Shown: positions 27,447 through 36,190, counted from the stretch's first letter. The stretch is DNA of 50,984 nucleotides from Nitrosomonas sp. (GCA_021774075.1 JAJFJK010000170.1:1-50984); one strand, 5' to 3'. Numbers and translations: made by a program. The notes: generated by a model from the letters alone, not told the origin.

Positions 27447-27505
27447 TTGATGGTGTGGGGTTTTGGCTTTGACCGTGATTTTGGTTTTGGCTTCGACTTT
27501 GGTTT

Positions 27506-27536
27506 TGACGGATGGCGCTTTGCTTATCCATCCTAC
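27506..27536 (-). repeat. REP family A, downstream of RAYT
   Basis: TGACGGATGGCGCTTTGCTT followed by ATCCATCCTAC, the inverted form of the REP-A unit at 26554. Together they bracket the RAYT. It is also just upstream of the TIR gene. Confidence 0.8.
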
Positions 27537-27586
27537 CGGACTAAAAAAGATATTATACTTCTGTAAATTTTATTTAGAAGTTACCT

Positions 27587-27838
27587 ATGACTGCCAAACG
27601 TTTTCAAGTTGCATTGTCCTTTCCCGGAGAACACCGAGATTATGTCTTGCAGGTTGCGGAGATATTGGCCCAATCGTTAGGTCAAGATAAGGTTTTTTAT
27701 GATGAATGGTACACGGCAGAACTGGCACGGCCCAACATGGATAATCTATTGCAGTCGTTTTACCATGATCATTCTGAATTAATCGTACCATTCCTCTGTG
27801 TGGATTATGAACGCAAAGAATGGTGCGGGCTGGAATGA
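27587..27838 (+). CDS. TIR-domain N-terminal part of a split TIR-STAND protein
   Basis: 83 residues that read as the first four-fifths of a bacterial TIR domain: FQVALSFPGEHRDYVLQVAE (strand A / box 1), VFYDEWYTAELARPNM, and SELIVPFLCVDYERKEWCGLE. The final Glu is four residues after Trp (W-C-G-L-E), the spacing of the catalytic Glu in NAD-cleaving TIRs such as SARM1. The next codon is TGA. The same frame then continues without interruption into RAIKDLIKQRQDEDIMPMRF and the STAND protein at 27884. Homologous TIR domains often read W at this point, so a TGG-to-TGA change is the simplest cause. As it stands this would be a truncated TIR without its last helix. Confidence 0.75.
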   Translation: MTAKRFQVALSFPGEHRDYVLQVAEILAQSLGQDKVFYDEWYTAELARPNMDNLLQSFYHDHSELIVPFLCVDYERKEWCGLE

Positions 27839-27883
27839 CGGGCGATCAAAGATTTAATCAAGCAGCGGCAAGATGAAGATATT

Positions 27884-30481
27884 ATGCCGATGCGTTTTGA
27901 TAGTACGCATATTCCGGGTCTTTATAGCATTGATGGTTATGTGGATCTGAATAATCGTTCAGCAGAGGAAGCGGCAGAGTTAATCCTGCAACGTTTACAC
28001 ATGAATAATGGTGGACAACCGCAACCGCAACCGCAACCGCAACCGCAACCGCAACCGCAACCGCAACCGCAACCGCAACCGCAACCGCAACCGCAACCGC
28101 AACCGCAACCGCAACTGCAACCGCAACCGCAACCGCAACCACGAGCAATATCCAAAATCCACTCCGACCGCCTGCCTACCGTCAAAGGTGAATTCTTCGG
28201 GCGGGATGCTGAACTCAAATTGCTGGACGATGCATGGGCGGGCAACGATACACACATTATCCAGTTCATCGCGCCGGGTGGTACGGGCAAGACGAAGTTG
28301 CTGCGGCATTGGTTGGATCATACTGATAACATCGACGCGTTGATTGCGTGGTCGTTTTATTCGCAGGGAGCGAGTGAAGATAAGCAAATCTCCGCCACGC
28401 CGTTTTTCAGCCATGCGTTTGACAAGCTGGGTTCGACGCGTACCACATTTGCCACTGACGAAGATAAGGGTGACCACCTTGCTGAGTTGTTACTTCAGCA
28501 GCGTACTGTGCTGGTGCTGGATGGTTTGGAGCCGTTGCAACATGCGGGTAGGGGCATGCGCGGTGAACTGAAGGACCGGGCGATGCGCCAATTGTTGAAA
28601 AGTCTCGCCGGGCGGAACAATGGTTTGTGCATTATCACCACACGCATTGCGGTGCATGAACTCAGCGACCGTGCCCATGTTGTTTCAAAAGAATTACAAA
28701 ACCTTGCTCCCGCTGATGGCGTTAAGCTGCTGCAATCGCTGGGTGTTCGGGGTAGCGACAAAGAAATGGAAAAAGCGGTTAGCGAATACGGTTGTCACGC
28801 GCTTGCGCTCAGCCTGTTGGGCAACGTGCTGCGCCTGCGTCACGATGGCGATGTGCTTAAACGTGACATGCTGAAAGAACTGGTTAACAAAGATGGCAGT
28901 AAGGATAGTCGGCATGCCTTTAAAGTCATGCAAGCTTATGAAGAATGGTTTGCCGGTGAGTCGGAATTAGCGCCGGAATTGGCGTTGCTGCACCTGCTGG
29001 GGTTGTTTGATCATCCCATCGAGAAAGCAGTTTTGCAAGTGCTGTGGGATGCACAAATTCCCAATCTCACTGCCGGTATCGCCGCAGACGACTGGCTGGA
29101 AGCCATCACCACGCTGCGCGAAGAACACTACCTGCTTTCGCAACATGAAGACCCGGATGGCACGAATGGTGCAGTAGACGGCCAACTCGACTGCCACCCG
29201 CTGATCCGAGAATACTTTGGCCAGCAACTGCGGGAAAAACAGTTCGACGCTTGGCATGAAGCCCATGTACGGTTGTACGACTACTACAAAGCCTTGCCGC
29301 AAAAACAACTGCCCGACACGCTGGAAGAAATGCAGCCATTGTTCAGCGCAATAGCGCATGGCTGCGCGGCGGGCTCGCACCAGCAGGCACTGGAAGAGGT
29401 TTATTGGCCTCGTATTAAACGTGAAGATGAACATTTTCTGACAAGAAAACTCGGTGCTTTCAGCGATGATCTCGCAGCCGTGGCGCATTTCTTTACCACG
29501 CCATGGCACACCCCTGCAGCGGGTTTGACGGATGCAGGCCAAGCTGCCGTGCTGAGCTGGGCAGGCTTCCGCTTAAATGCCTTGGGGCGGCTGCGAGAGG
29601 CGCTGGAGCCGATGCAGGCAGGCATGGAAAGTTCGACAAGACAGAAAGATTGGGAAGGTGCGTCACAAGATGCCGGCAACTTCAGCAAACTGCAGCTCAC
29701 CCTCGGCGATGTGGTGGCAGCCGCAGCCAGCGGCCAACGCAGTGTGGACTACGCCGACCAGTCTGGGGATTTGTTTGAGCGTATAGCCAGACGTACTGCC
29801 CACGCCGATGCGCTGCATCAGGCCGGGGAAACGGCGCGGGCGCTTGAACTGTTCAAAGTGGCGGAACAACTTCAGCAGGAATGGCAGCCAGAATATCCGC
29901 GCCTGTATTCAGTGCAAGGTTTTCGATACTGCGACCTGCTGCTAGCACAGGGTAGGTCGGCGGAAGTGATGGAACGGGCGGAATATGCTCTGAAAATTTC
30001 TAAAAAGCTTGGTTTACTATCTATTGCCTTGGATCAACTTACCCTCGGACGGGCGCATTGGCAACAACAAGGTGATTTCCCACAAGCCACCGACTGGCTG
30101 AATCAGGCCGTAACCGGTTTGCGTAAAGCAGGACAACAAGATTATTTAATTCGCGGCCTGCTCGCCCGTGCTGCCCTGCACCGCGATACCCGCAATCCCA
30201 ACCACGATTTCGCCCGCGCCCGCCAGGATTTGCAGGAAGTCTTCGATATTTCTGAACTCAGCGGCATGCGGCTGCATTTGACGGATTACCATTTGGAGAT
30301 GGCGCGGCTGCTGATTGCTGAGCAAGAAAATCCTCCACCATCCCCCGTTGAACAAGGCGAGTCAGCGGTACTTTCTGTGCAAGAACATGTGGCACAAGCG
30401 GCGAAGCTGATTGAGGAAACCGGCTACAAACGGCGCTTACCCGAGTTGGCGGCATTGCAAAACAAGTTAGCGACGCAATGA
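27884..30481 (+). CDS. STAND (NB-ARC-like) ATPase with TPR C-terminus, Pro-Gln linker
   Basis: 865 residues in the same frame as the TIR segment at 27587. Residues 1-43 finish the TIR fold (IPGLYSIDGYVDLNNRSAEE, then AAELILQRL). A Pro-Gln repeat linker occupies about 46-85. The ATPase follows: Walker A APGGTGKTK (about 130-138), Walker B VLVLDGLEPL (about 208-217), sensor IITTRIAV, and a GxP-like CHALALSLLGNVL. From about 420 a winged-helix region leads into TPR-like helical repeats (about 560-850). The plan is that of bacterial NLR-like immune receptors: the repeats sense, the ATPase oligomerises, TIR degrades NAD+. Whether it is made separately is unclear; no good ribosome site precedes 27884. 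Confidence 0.8.
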   Translation: MPMRFDSTHIPGLYSIDGYVDLNNRSAEEAAELILQRLHMNNGGQPQPQPQPQPQPQPQPQPQPQPQPQPQPQPQPQLQPQPQPQPRAISKIHSDRLPTVKGEFFGRDAELKLLDDAWAGNDTHIIQFIAPGGTGKTKLLRHWLDHTDNIDALIAWSFYSQGASEDKQISATPFFSHAFDKLGSTRTTFATDEDKGDHLAELLLQQRTVLVLDGLEPLQHAGRGMRGELKDRAMRQLLKSLAGRNNGLCIITTRIAVHELSDRAHVVSKELQNLAPADGVKLLQSLGVRGSDKEMEKAVSEYGCHALALSLLGNVLRLRHDGDVLKRDMLKELVNKDGSKDSRHAFKVMQAYEEWFAGESELAPELALLHLLGLFDHPIEKAVLQVLWDAQIPNLTAGIAADDWLEAITTLREEHYLLSQHEDPDGTNGAVDGQLDCHPLIREYFGQQLREKQFDAWHEAHVRLYDYYKALPQKQLPDTLEEMQPLFSAIAHGCAAGSHQQALEEVYWPRIKREDEHFLTRKLGAFSDDLAAVAHFFTTPWHTPAAGLTDAGQAAVLSWAGFRLNALGRLREALEPMQAGMESSTRQKDWEGASQDAGNFSKLQLTLGDVVAAAASGQRSVDYADQSGDLFERIARRTAHADALHQAGETARALELFKVAEQLQQEWQPEYPRLYSVQGFRYCDLLLAQGRSAEVMERAEYALKISKKLGLLSIALDQLTLGRAHWQQQGDFPQATDWLNQAVTGLRKAGQQDYLIRGLLARAALHRDTRNPNHDFARARQDLQEVFDISELSGMRLHLTDYHLEMARLLIAEQENPPPSPVEQGESAVLSVQEHVAQAAKLIEETGYKRRLPELAALQNKLATQ
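28017..28140 (+). repeat. CCGCAA hexanucleotide repeat (about 20 units)
   Basis: A near-perfect tandem array of CCGCAA with one CTGCAA unit near its 3' part. It encodes a Pro-Gln repeat linker (one Leu-Gln) between the TIR and ATPase parts. The six-base unit preserves frame whatever the copy number, so slippage would change linker length only. Confidence 0.95.
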
Positions 30482-30498
30482 TGTAACGATGTAATGAT

Positions 30499-30529
30499 GT
30501 AGGACGGAAGAGCGAAGCGCCATCCGTCA
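30499..30529 (+). repeat. REP family A after STAND gene
   Basis: Same unit as 21718 and 26554. It lies in the 55-bp convergent gap between the STAND gene and the nucleotidase gene, where it could act as a transcript-end hairpin for both. Confidence 0.8.
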
Positions 30530-30536
30530 CAAGCTT

Positions 30537-32033
30537 CTAATCCGCCAACGCATCAATAACCAACTGACGGATATCGTAGGCTTGTCCTTCCCCCTGATTG
30601 GTAATAACAAAATCGGGGTTGCCCGGCTTTAGGTAATCCAAACCATGTTCTTTGCCTGAAGCCAAAAAATCATTAATTGCCATTTGATAGGTTTTGCTGG
30701 CGTCAATTGGCGTGCCGTTAATGCGCCAGATACCGTTGCTGACCTGCGTGTTGGCTGATTGCAGATAGCCGCCGGCGCCTTTGTTCTCCAATCCCTGATC
30801 CAACGCTTTTTGCAGCAAACTGCCTTTGATTTCGGCCAGTTGCACCTTGCCACCAAAAGGCAACACGCGAATGACGTCGTACACGGTGATTTTCCCCGGT
30901 GGCAAGATGTCATCAATACGGATGGAGCCGCTGTTGTAGACGGAAAGTTCGGCTTGTGTGTAAGGTGCGAGCATACTCCTGGCGATCAATTCAGTCAGAT
31001 TGGTTTGGCCGCTGCGCACGCTGGATTCCAGGCCATCCAGTGCTTCGGTTGTGGTGGTCACCACGTTGTTTGGCTCGAAGCCTTGTTTGCGGAAGGCTTC
31101 AAATGCGATGTTTATCCATTGGTCGACGACTGTTTTCAATGCAGGTTCTTCAGCCAGACTGTCATTGATGGGCACAAAGGTGGGTTTGATTTCGGTCTTG
31201 CCCGTGGCTGGGTCGTGAAAGATGTCGACCACATAAACCGAGCGCACATTGGCGTCGCCCTTGAGCAACGGCGCAAAGTTACCGCGCCAGCGTTGGTAGT
31301 TGATATGTTCATGCCCGCCTAACACTAAGCCAACCTGTGGGTATTTTTGCAGTAACGCCACATCATCGTCAATGGCTTGATGCGTGAGCGCAATAATGAA
31401 ATCCGCTTGGTCGGCAAGCTGCGCAACCTGCTTGCCGGCGGTGGTCAGCGGGTCGGTGTAACTGACATAATCGGGTTGATTCACCGTCAGTGTCAAACCA
31501 AACATCCCAATATTGAATGTTTTGCCACTCTTTTTGTCGCTAATCGGAATAACGATATTTTGTTGCACGCCAGCATACGGCTTGCCATCTGCGTCAAATA
31601 CATTGCTGGAAACCCAGGTGAATTTTGCTTCCTGCATGCGCTGATTAAACTGGTTTTCTTTAACATCAAATTCGTGATTGCCAAACGTGGCGTAGTCCAA
31701 TCCAAAGTGGTTTAATACATCAACCATTTGCCGTCCGGCCAGCCGGTCCCCTTCATACTCTGCCGTGCCAATCGCCGAAGGACTAAACAAATCCCCGCCC
31801 AGCGTGGTAATGGTGTTTGGATTGCGTGCCAACAACTGGTTGCGCAACGTCGCCACGCGTGCAATACCGCCTTCTTTGCCGCCGCTCACCGGTGTGATTT
31901 CATAAATATCGTTGAAATGAAGAACGGTCACATGAATCCTGTTGTCTTCTGTAAGCGCGGCTGGTGTTGTAGAACATGCGGTGAGCGTAAAAACAAAAAT
32001 TGCGGATAACAGCAAGGACAATGATTTCTTCAC
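30537..32033 (-). CDS. UshA-like 5'-nucleotidase / metallophosphatase lipoprotein
   Basis: A 498-residue exported enzyme that removes phosphate from nucleotides or related esters. A lipoprotein signal is seen at the N-terminus (LLLSAIFVFTLTACSTTPA; lipobox LTAC, Cys20). Metallophosphatase motifs: LHFNDIYEI (D-x-x, about 38-46), LGGDLFSPS (GGD), FGNHEFD (GNHE) and LGGHEHI (GGHEH). The C-terminal 5'-nucleotidase domain (about 330-498) shows the substrate-binding NSGSIRIDDILPPGKITVYD and VIRVLPFGGKV. Length is typical. Start codon GTG. It is convergent with the STAND gene and has no close partner. Anchoring in the outer or inner membrane cannot be told. Confidence 0.85.
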   Translation of the reverse strand: MKKSLSLLLSAIFVFTLTACSTTPAALTEDNRIHVTVLHFNDIYEITPVSGGKEGGIARVATLRNQLLARNPNTITTLGGDLFSPSAIGTAEYEGDRLAGRQMVDVLNHFGLDYATFGNHEFDVKENQFNQRMQEAKFTWVSSNVFDADGKPYAGVQQNIVIPISDKKSGKTFNIGMFGLTLTVNQPDYVSYTDPLTTAGKQVAQLADQADFIIALTHQAIDDDVALLQKYPQVGLVLGGHEHINYQRWRGNFAPLLKGDANVRSVYVVDIFHDPATGKTEIKPTFVPINDSLAEEPALKTVVDQWINIAFEAFRKQGFEPNNVVTTTTEALDGLESSVRSGQTNLTELIARSMLAPYTQAELSVYNSGSIRIDDILPPGKITVYDVIRVLPFGGKVQLAEIKGSLLQKALDQGLENKGAGGYLQSANTQVSNGIWRINGTPIDASKTYQMAINDFLASGKEHGLDYLKPGNPDFVITNQGEGQAYDIRQLVIDALAD

Positions 32034-32152
32034 GATAACTCTCTGTGGTTTAAGGTTCTGTTACGTTTTAGTGTAGCATGCTATTTTCAGGTTAGCTGTG
32101 ATACCACCGCATGTGTAATATGTACCATTATATGAATTGAGGGGAGATCAAA

Positions 32153-32578
32153 TTGAAACAATCTATCGATACCTTCAGGAGATATTTGTTTTTTGCGGCA
32201 TTATTAACATTATTTATTGTGCCGGTATCCGGGTGCTCGGTATTTATGGCCGCACAACAACCTAGCGCAAAAAATATTGAATTATTCAAGATCGGGACAC
32301 CCAGAGATGCGTTAGTGGCCGAATTTGGGCAGCCGCTTATCAGCGAAGAAACAGACGGTAAGAAGATCGAAATGTTTGTATTTGTTCAGGGATACAGTAA
32401 AGCGGCAAAGACCGGACGCGTTATCTTTCACAGTGCGGCAGATATCGTTACGTTGGGATTATGGGAAATAGTCGGCACACCGACTGAAATGGTTTTTAAC
32501 GGCAGCGAAATGGGTTTTCATGTGAGTTACGATGATGCCGAGCGCATTGATGAAGTGAATGTTTTAAAGAAGAAGTAA
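32153..32578 (+). CDS. Small lipoprotein of unknown function
   Basis: 141 residues. The N-terminus is a lipoprotein signal (YLFFAALLTLFIVPVSGCSV; lipobox VSGC). After it, IELFKIGTPRDALVAEFGQP and later text resemble the SmpA/OmlA-like or BamE-type pattern of small periplasmic lipoproteins (a G-x-x-(R/K)-x-x-(V/L)-x-x-x-(F/L)-G-x-P motif), but I would not assign it. The start is a TTG at 32153 supported by GGGGAG nine bases upstream. The transcript runs into the antiporter gene 36 bp on; a MITE end remnant lies just after its stop. Confidence 0.7.
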   Translation: MKQSIDTFRRYLFFAALLTLFIVPVSGCSVFMAAQQPSAKNIELFKIGTPRDALVAEFGQPLISEETDGKKIEMFVFVQGYSKAAKTGRVIFHSAADIVTLGLWEIVGTPTEMVFNGSEMGFHVSYDDAERIDEVNVLKKK

Positions 32579-32579
32579 G

Positions 32580-32593
32580 GGGCACTTCTAAAA
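32580..32593 (+). repeat. Solo end of MITE family 1
   Basis: GGGCACTTCTAAAA is identical to one terminus of the 140-bp MITE but without the rest. It is either a deletion remnant or a chance match of 14 bases; the exact end position at GGGC favours a remnant. Confidence 0.45.
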
Positions 32594-32614
32594 CCACTTA
32601 TAAGCGTATCGAAA

Positions 32615-33907
32615 ATGGCATTAACTTCAATCGCGGTAATCACCGGCGCGTTACTGGTATTTTCACTGATCTCAGGTCGGCTCCAAGGCACTGTTGTTAC
32701 ACCACCGTTAGTATTCATTGCCTTTGGTTTTCTGGTGGGCGGCGGCGGACTGGGTATAACGAATATTGACCCAGGGCATGCGGCAATTCAATTTATTGCG
32801 GAATTTACGCTGATACTGGTGTTGTTCACTGATGCTGCGCGTATTGACCTCACGCGTTTACGTCAGGATCACAGCTTACCCGTGCGCATGCTCATGATCG
32901 GATTACCGCTGGCCATTGTGATGGGAACATTGATCGCGGTGCAGTTGTTTCCGATGTTTTCGCTTTGGGAGGCGGCTTTGTTGGCAGCCTTGTTAGCGCC
33001 GACTGATGCGGCACTCGGCCAATCAGTGGTGTCTGATAAGATTGTGCCGGTTCGTATCCGCCAGGCTATCAATGTCGAGAGCGGTCTCAATGATGGCATT
33101 GTGCTGCCCGTCGTGTTGCTTTTTGCAGCACTTGCCAGTGCGCAACATTCAGCCACGGATGCCAGTGGATGGTTAGTTTTCGGCTTGGAACAAGTTACGT
33201 TGGGGCCACTTGTGGGTATTGGCATGGGATACGCTGGCGCACGTCTGCTTGATATATCAGCAGCGCGTAAGTGGATGAATGAATCCTTTCAGGGCATTGG
33301 CATACTCTCGCTCGCGTTGTTTACCTATGTGACTGCCGAAATGATTGGCGGTAACGGTTTTATTGCCACATTCATCGGCGGCATGGTGTTTGGAAACACC
33401 TTGCGTCATCCTTGTACTTTCCTGTATGAATTCATGGAAACCGAAGGCCAGCTTCTGATGTTGATCACTTTTCTGGTTTTTGGTGCCGCTATGCTGCCAG
33501 TCGGTTTGTTGCATTTAGATGCAACGATACTCATTTACGCTGGTTTAAGCCTGACCATTATTCGCATGATACCGATCGCCATTTCGCTTCTCGGTGCAGG
33601 ATTGAGGTTGCCGACCAAGCTTTTCCTTGGCTGGTTCGGGCCGCGTGGACTTGCCTCAATTTTATTTGTACTACTTATCCTGGAAGAAGCCGAAATTGCA
33701 CATCGTAATGAATTGCTTTCCATAACCATTGTTACTGTCGCGCTAAGTGCATTACTGCACGGGATTTCTGCGGCACCGTTCGCTAAATTATACGGCCAGC
33801 GGGCGGCGCGTATGGGACAGTGTGAAGAAAACGAACCTGTGCCGGAGATACCACTGCGTGAAGGGACGACCAGCAACATGGATCACAACAAGGACAAACC
33901 ATCATGA
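32615..33907 (+). CDS. CPA1-type Na+/H+ antiporter
   Basis: A 430-residue polytopic membrane protein with about 12-13 hydrophobic spans over residues 3-400, followed by a hydrophilic tail of about 30 residues. The CPA1/NhaP-type core motif is present: PTDAALGQSVVSDKIVPVRI (about 129-148) and NVESGLNDGIVLPVVLLFAA (about 150-170), where the Asn-Asp pair is the ion-binding site. GPRGLASILFVLL (about 344-356) is a further family signature. It should exchange Na+ or K+ for protons at the inner membrane. It ends 21 bp before the Rieske-GltS gene, an apparent operon. Which cation is used is not clear. Confidence 0.85.
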   Translation: MALTSIAVITGALLVFSLISGRLQGTVVTPPLVFIAFGFLVGGGGLGITNIDPGHAAIQFIAEFTLILVLFTDAARIDLTRLRQDHSLPVRMLMIGLPLAIVMGTLIAVQLFPMFSLWEAALLAALLAPTDAALGQSVVSDKIVPVRIRQAINVESGLNDGIVLPVVLLFAALASAQHSATDASGWLVFGLEQVTLGPLVGIGMGYAGARLLDISAARKWMNESFQGIGILSLALFTYVTAEMIGGNGFIATFIGGMVFGNTLRHPCTFLYEFMETEGQLLMLITFLVFGAAMLPVGLLHLDATILIYAGLSLTIIRMIPIAISLLGAGLRLPTKLFLGWFGPRGLASILFVLLILEEAEIAHRNELLSITIVTVALSALLHGISAAPFAKLYGQRAARMGQCEENEPVPEIPLREGTTSNMDHNKDKPS

Positions 33908-33928
33908 ACCAGCAAGGAAACCTATTAA

Positions 33929-35542
33929 ATGAATAAAATTGCAATAAAGAAATGGGATGAACTACAGGACCGAGTTCCCGCATATGCATTCGTGGCGACT
34001 GTTGATCTGGTCGTTATTCGTTTTGATGACATTGTAACGGTGTTGTATGGCCGCTGTGCGCACCGTGGTGCTTTGATGGCCGACGGTCATGTTGATGGCG
34101 ACAACCTGATATGCGGCGTGCACGGTTGGGATTTTCGCCTGGATACCGGCGTCAGTGAATACAACAACAGTGAAACCTTGCCCAAATTCAATGCCTGGGT
34201 GGAAGACGGTCAAGTTTGGGTCGATGAAGGTGAGATTCACGCTTGGGCTAAAAAGCACCCGCAGCCTTATGTGCGTGACAGTTACCAAGGGGTTTATCAG
34301 GATCATACGGGCACGCAGGACGAACCTTATGTGAATACTATTCGCAAGTTAGCCGACGAAGGGCTGACAAAAGTTGGTCACCACGGCCCTGCTGATGCGA
34401 TGGGTGTGCAGCGTGATCTTCTGCCTAAATGGGATGATTTGCAATTTGTCGTGGCGCAATTGCACAAATTGCCGCTGCTCGATGACGAAGCGGTTGGCAC
34501 TGACATTATCATCGGGCCACGCGCCAAAAAGCCGTTGCGTTTAGAGATGCCGCTTTTTGTTTCCGATATGAGTTTTGGTGCCTTGTCTGAAGAAGCCAAG
34601 GTAGCGCTTGCCAAGGGTGCGGAACTTGCCGGTACGGGTATTTGCTCGGGTGAGGGTGGCATGCTGTCCAGCGAACAAGCTGCTAACTCACGCTATTTTT
34701 ATGAGTTGGCATCAGCGCGATTTGGATTCTCCTGGGACAAAGTACAACAGACCCAAGCGTTTCATTTTAAAGGTGGACAAGGTGCCAAAACAGGTACCGG
34801 TGGCCACTTACCGGGTGATAAAGTGAAAGGAAAAATTGCTGAGGTGCGCGGATTGTCTGAAGGCGAACCGGCTATTTCGCCCGCACGTTTTGCTGACTGG
34901 ACTGAGCTAAGTCAATTCCGCGATTTTGCCGCAGAAGTGCGTGAGAAAACTGGCGGTATTCCGGTTGGCTTTAAGCTTTCTGCGCAACATATTGAGAAGG
35001 ATATTGATGCGGCATTAGGGATTGGTGTTGATTACATTATATTAGATGGTCGCGGTGGAGGCACCGGTGCCGCGCCATTGATTTTTCGAGATAACATTTC
35101 GGTACCCACCATCCCGGCGCTGGCGAGAGCCCGACGGCATTTGGATGCCAGTGATGCCGCTGACGTGACGCTTATTATTACTGGCGGGCTGCGCCATCCC
35201 GCTGATTTTGCCAAGGCGATGGCATTGGGTGCAGACGCAATTGCTGTATCTAATGCGGCACTTCAGGCCATCGGTTGTGTGGGTATGCGTGCTTGCCACA
35301 CGAACAATTGCCCGGTTGGTATAGCAACGCAGAAGCCGCATTTACGTGCCCGTTTGCCTGTGGACATTGCTGCAGAACGATTGGCGCGTTTTTTCTCAGC
35401 TTCGGTGGAATTAATGATGGTACTGGCACGTGCAGCCGGGCATCGGCATTTGCATGAATTTTCCATCGATGATTTAACCACTTTCAAGACTGATATGGCG
35501 CAATTGACAGGCGTCGCGTACGGCGGCGTTTCAGCGCCTTAG
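33929..35542 (+). CDS. Rieske-domain fusion with FMN/3Fe-4S glutamate synthase-like domain
   Basis: 537 residues. The N-terminal 110 residues are a Rieske [2Fe-2S] domain: C43-x-H45 (GRCAHRGALM) and C62-x-x-H65 (ICGVHGWDFR), 16 residues apart. From about 130 it is the FMN-binding glutamate synthase domain: LFVSDMSFGALS, GTGICSGEGGMLSSEQ, FHFKGGQGAKTGTGGHLPG, VDYIILDGRGGGTGAAPLI, and the 3Fe-4S ligands in CVGMRACHTNNCPVG (C-x5-C-x4-C). The glutaminase domain with its N-terminal Cys is absent, so glutamine cannot be hydrolysed here. The Rieske cluster may feed electrons to the FMN. The actual reaction (ammonia-dependent glutamate formation or another redox) is unknown. Confidence 0.82.
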   Translation: MNKIAIKKWDELQDRVPAYAFVATVDLVVIRFDDIVTVLYGRCAHRGALMADGHVDGDNLICGVHGWDFRLDTGVSEYNNSETLPKFNAWVEDGQVWVDEGEIHAWAKKHPQPYVRDSYQGVYQDHTGTQDEPYVNTIRKLADEGLTKVGHHGPADAMGVQRDLLPKWDDLQFVVAQLHKLPLLDDEAVGTDIIIGPRAKKPLRLEMPLFVSDMSFGALSEEAKVALAKGAELAGTGICSGEGGMLSSEQAANSRYFYELASARFGFSWDKVQQTQAFHFKGGQGAKTGTGGHLPGDKVKGKIAEVRGLSEGEPAISPARFADWTELSQFRDFAAEVREKTGGIPVGFKLSAQHIEKDIDAALGIGVDYIILDGRGGGTGAAPLIFRDNISVPTIPALARARRHLDASDAADVTLIITGGLRHPADFAKAMALGADAIAVSNAALQAIGCVGMRACHTNNCPVGIATQKPHLRARLPVDIAAERLARFFSASVELMMVLARAAGHRHLHEFSIDDLTTFKTDMAQLTGVAYGGVSAP

Positions 35543-35886
35543 TCCAAAAGATAAAGGAAACCTGTTTGTGCAGGAGTAAATGATGATCTGCAGCCGACCA
35601 GCAATGGCACCTCAACAATCGCTGGAGCCATGACCAAGTCAACATCAACTGCTGCCCCAAAGTCGAAGGAACGACAACAAAATCGACGCGGTGGTGTAGT
35701 AGCATTTTGAAGCATTGCGTATACGTTTGTAAGTTGCGTATGCAGCCTATTGAACAAGCACAACTGCATCCATATGACGCTTGGTTTTAAACGGATTATC
35801 GTCGAACAATAGCAGAAAATGCAGGAAACCAGTGGGTAATAGGTGTAGAAGAGAGAGGAGAGAATGCCAAATGTAGGTGCTGACCG
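35543..35886. other. Intergenic, no supported gene
   Basis: 344 bp between the GltS-like gene and a hairpin. A 140-codon reverse frame covers it but overlaps bfd and has no recognisable features, and a 43-codon forward frame lacks a start. I see nothing I can name. Confidence 0.4.
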
Positions 35887-35910
35887 GGTGTCTTTACACC
35901 TGTTTTTTTT
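35887..35910 (+). terminator. Rho-independent terminator for the antiporter/GltS transcript
   Basis: GGTGT and ACACC pair around CTTT and are followed by TGTTTTTTTT. It points along the plus strand, about 345 bp after the GltS-like stop, and overlaps the end of bfd on the other strand. Confidence 0.75.
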
Positions 35911-36073
35911 GTAACCGCGTCTGATCCAATATCTGTTTGATATCGCAAGCACATTGACCACATTGTTTACTGATACCCAGGCAGATTCTCAAATCCCGCA
36001 TCCGATCAGCACCTTGATGCACTGCTTCACGAACTGCGCTTTCTGTTATGCCTTTGCAGAGACAGATATACAT
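35894..36073 (-). CDS. bfd: Bacterioferritin-associated ferredoxin
   Basis: A 59-residue [2Fe-2S] protein that reduces bacterioferritin to release stored iron. The cluster ligands are C4 and C6 (MYICLC) and C38 and C41 (KQCGQC), the BFD arrangement. The start at 36073 gives the standard MY-x-C-x-C beginning; the frame extends further upstream without family features. AAGG precedes the ATG. A Fur-like sequence lies 118 bp upstream, in keeping with induction under iron limitation. No bacterioferritin gene is adjacent. Confidence 0.9.
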   Translation of the reverse strand: MYICLCKGITESAVREAVHQGADRMRDLRICLGISKQCGQCACDIKQILDQTRLQKKQV

Positions 36074-36190
36074 GATGGTCGCCTTATTAAAACTATGTGA
36101 CGTAAGCAATGTTGTTCGATGTGACTGAATTGCGTTTGCCAACGCCATACTTAAATTACTTGGTTCGTATTAAAATCATATCGCTAATAC

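Noticed and set aside
27839..27841. TGA as selenocysteine codon in the TIR-STAND gene
   Set aside because: I see no convincing hairpin just after the codon, and Trp is the usual residue at this position in related TIR domains; a nonsense change is simpler.
28017..28140. Possible CRISPR or minisatellite array
   Set aside because: The unit is six bases with no spacers and lies inside a clear coding frame.
27882..28477. Several long frames of pure Val-Ala, Arg-Leu, Cys-Gly or Arg-Asn repeats on both strands
   Set aside because: They are the other frames of the CCGCAA tandem repeat, which has no stop in any frame; none has protein-like flanks.
35539..35961. Reverse frame of 140 codons after the GltS-like gene
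   Set aside because: It overlaps bfd and a terminator, has no family features and a poor start; only its C-terminal part reads smoothly, which is not enough.
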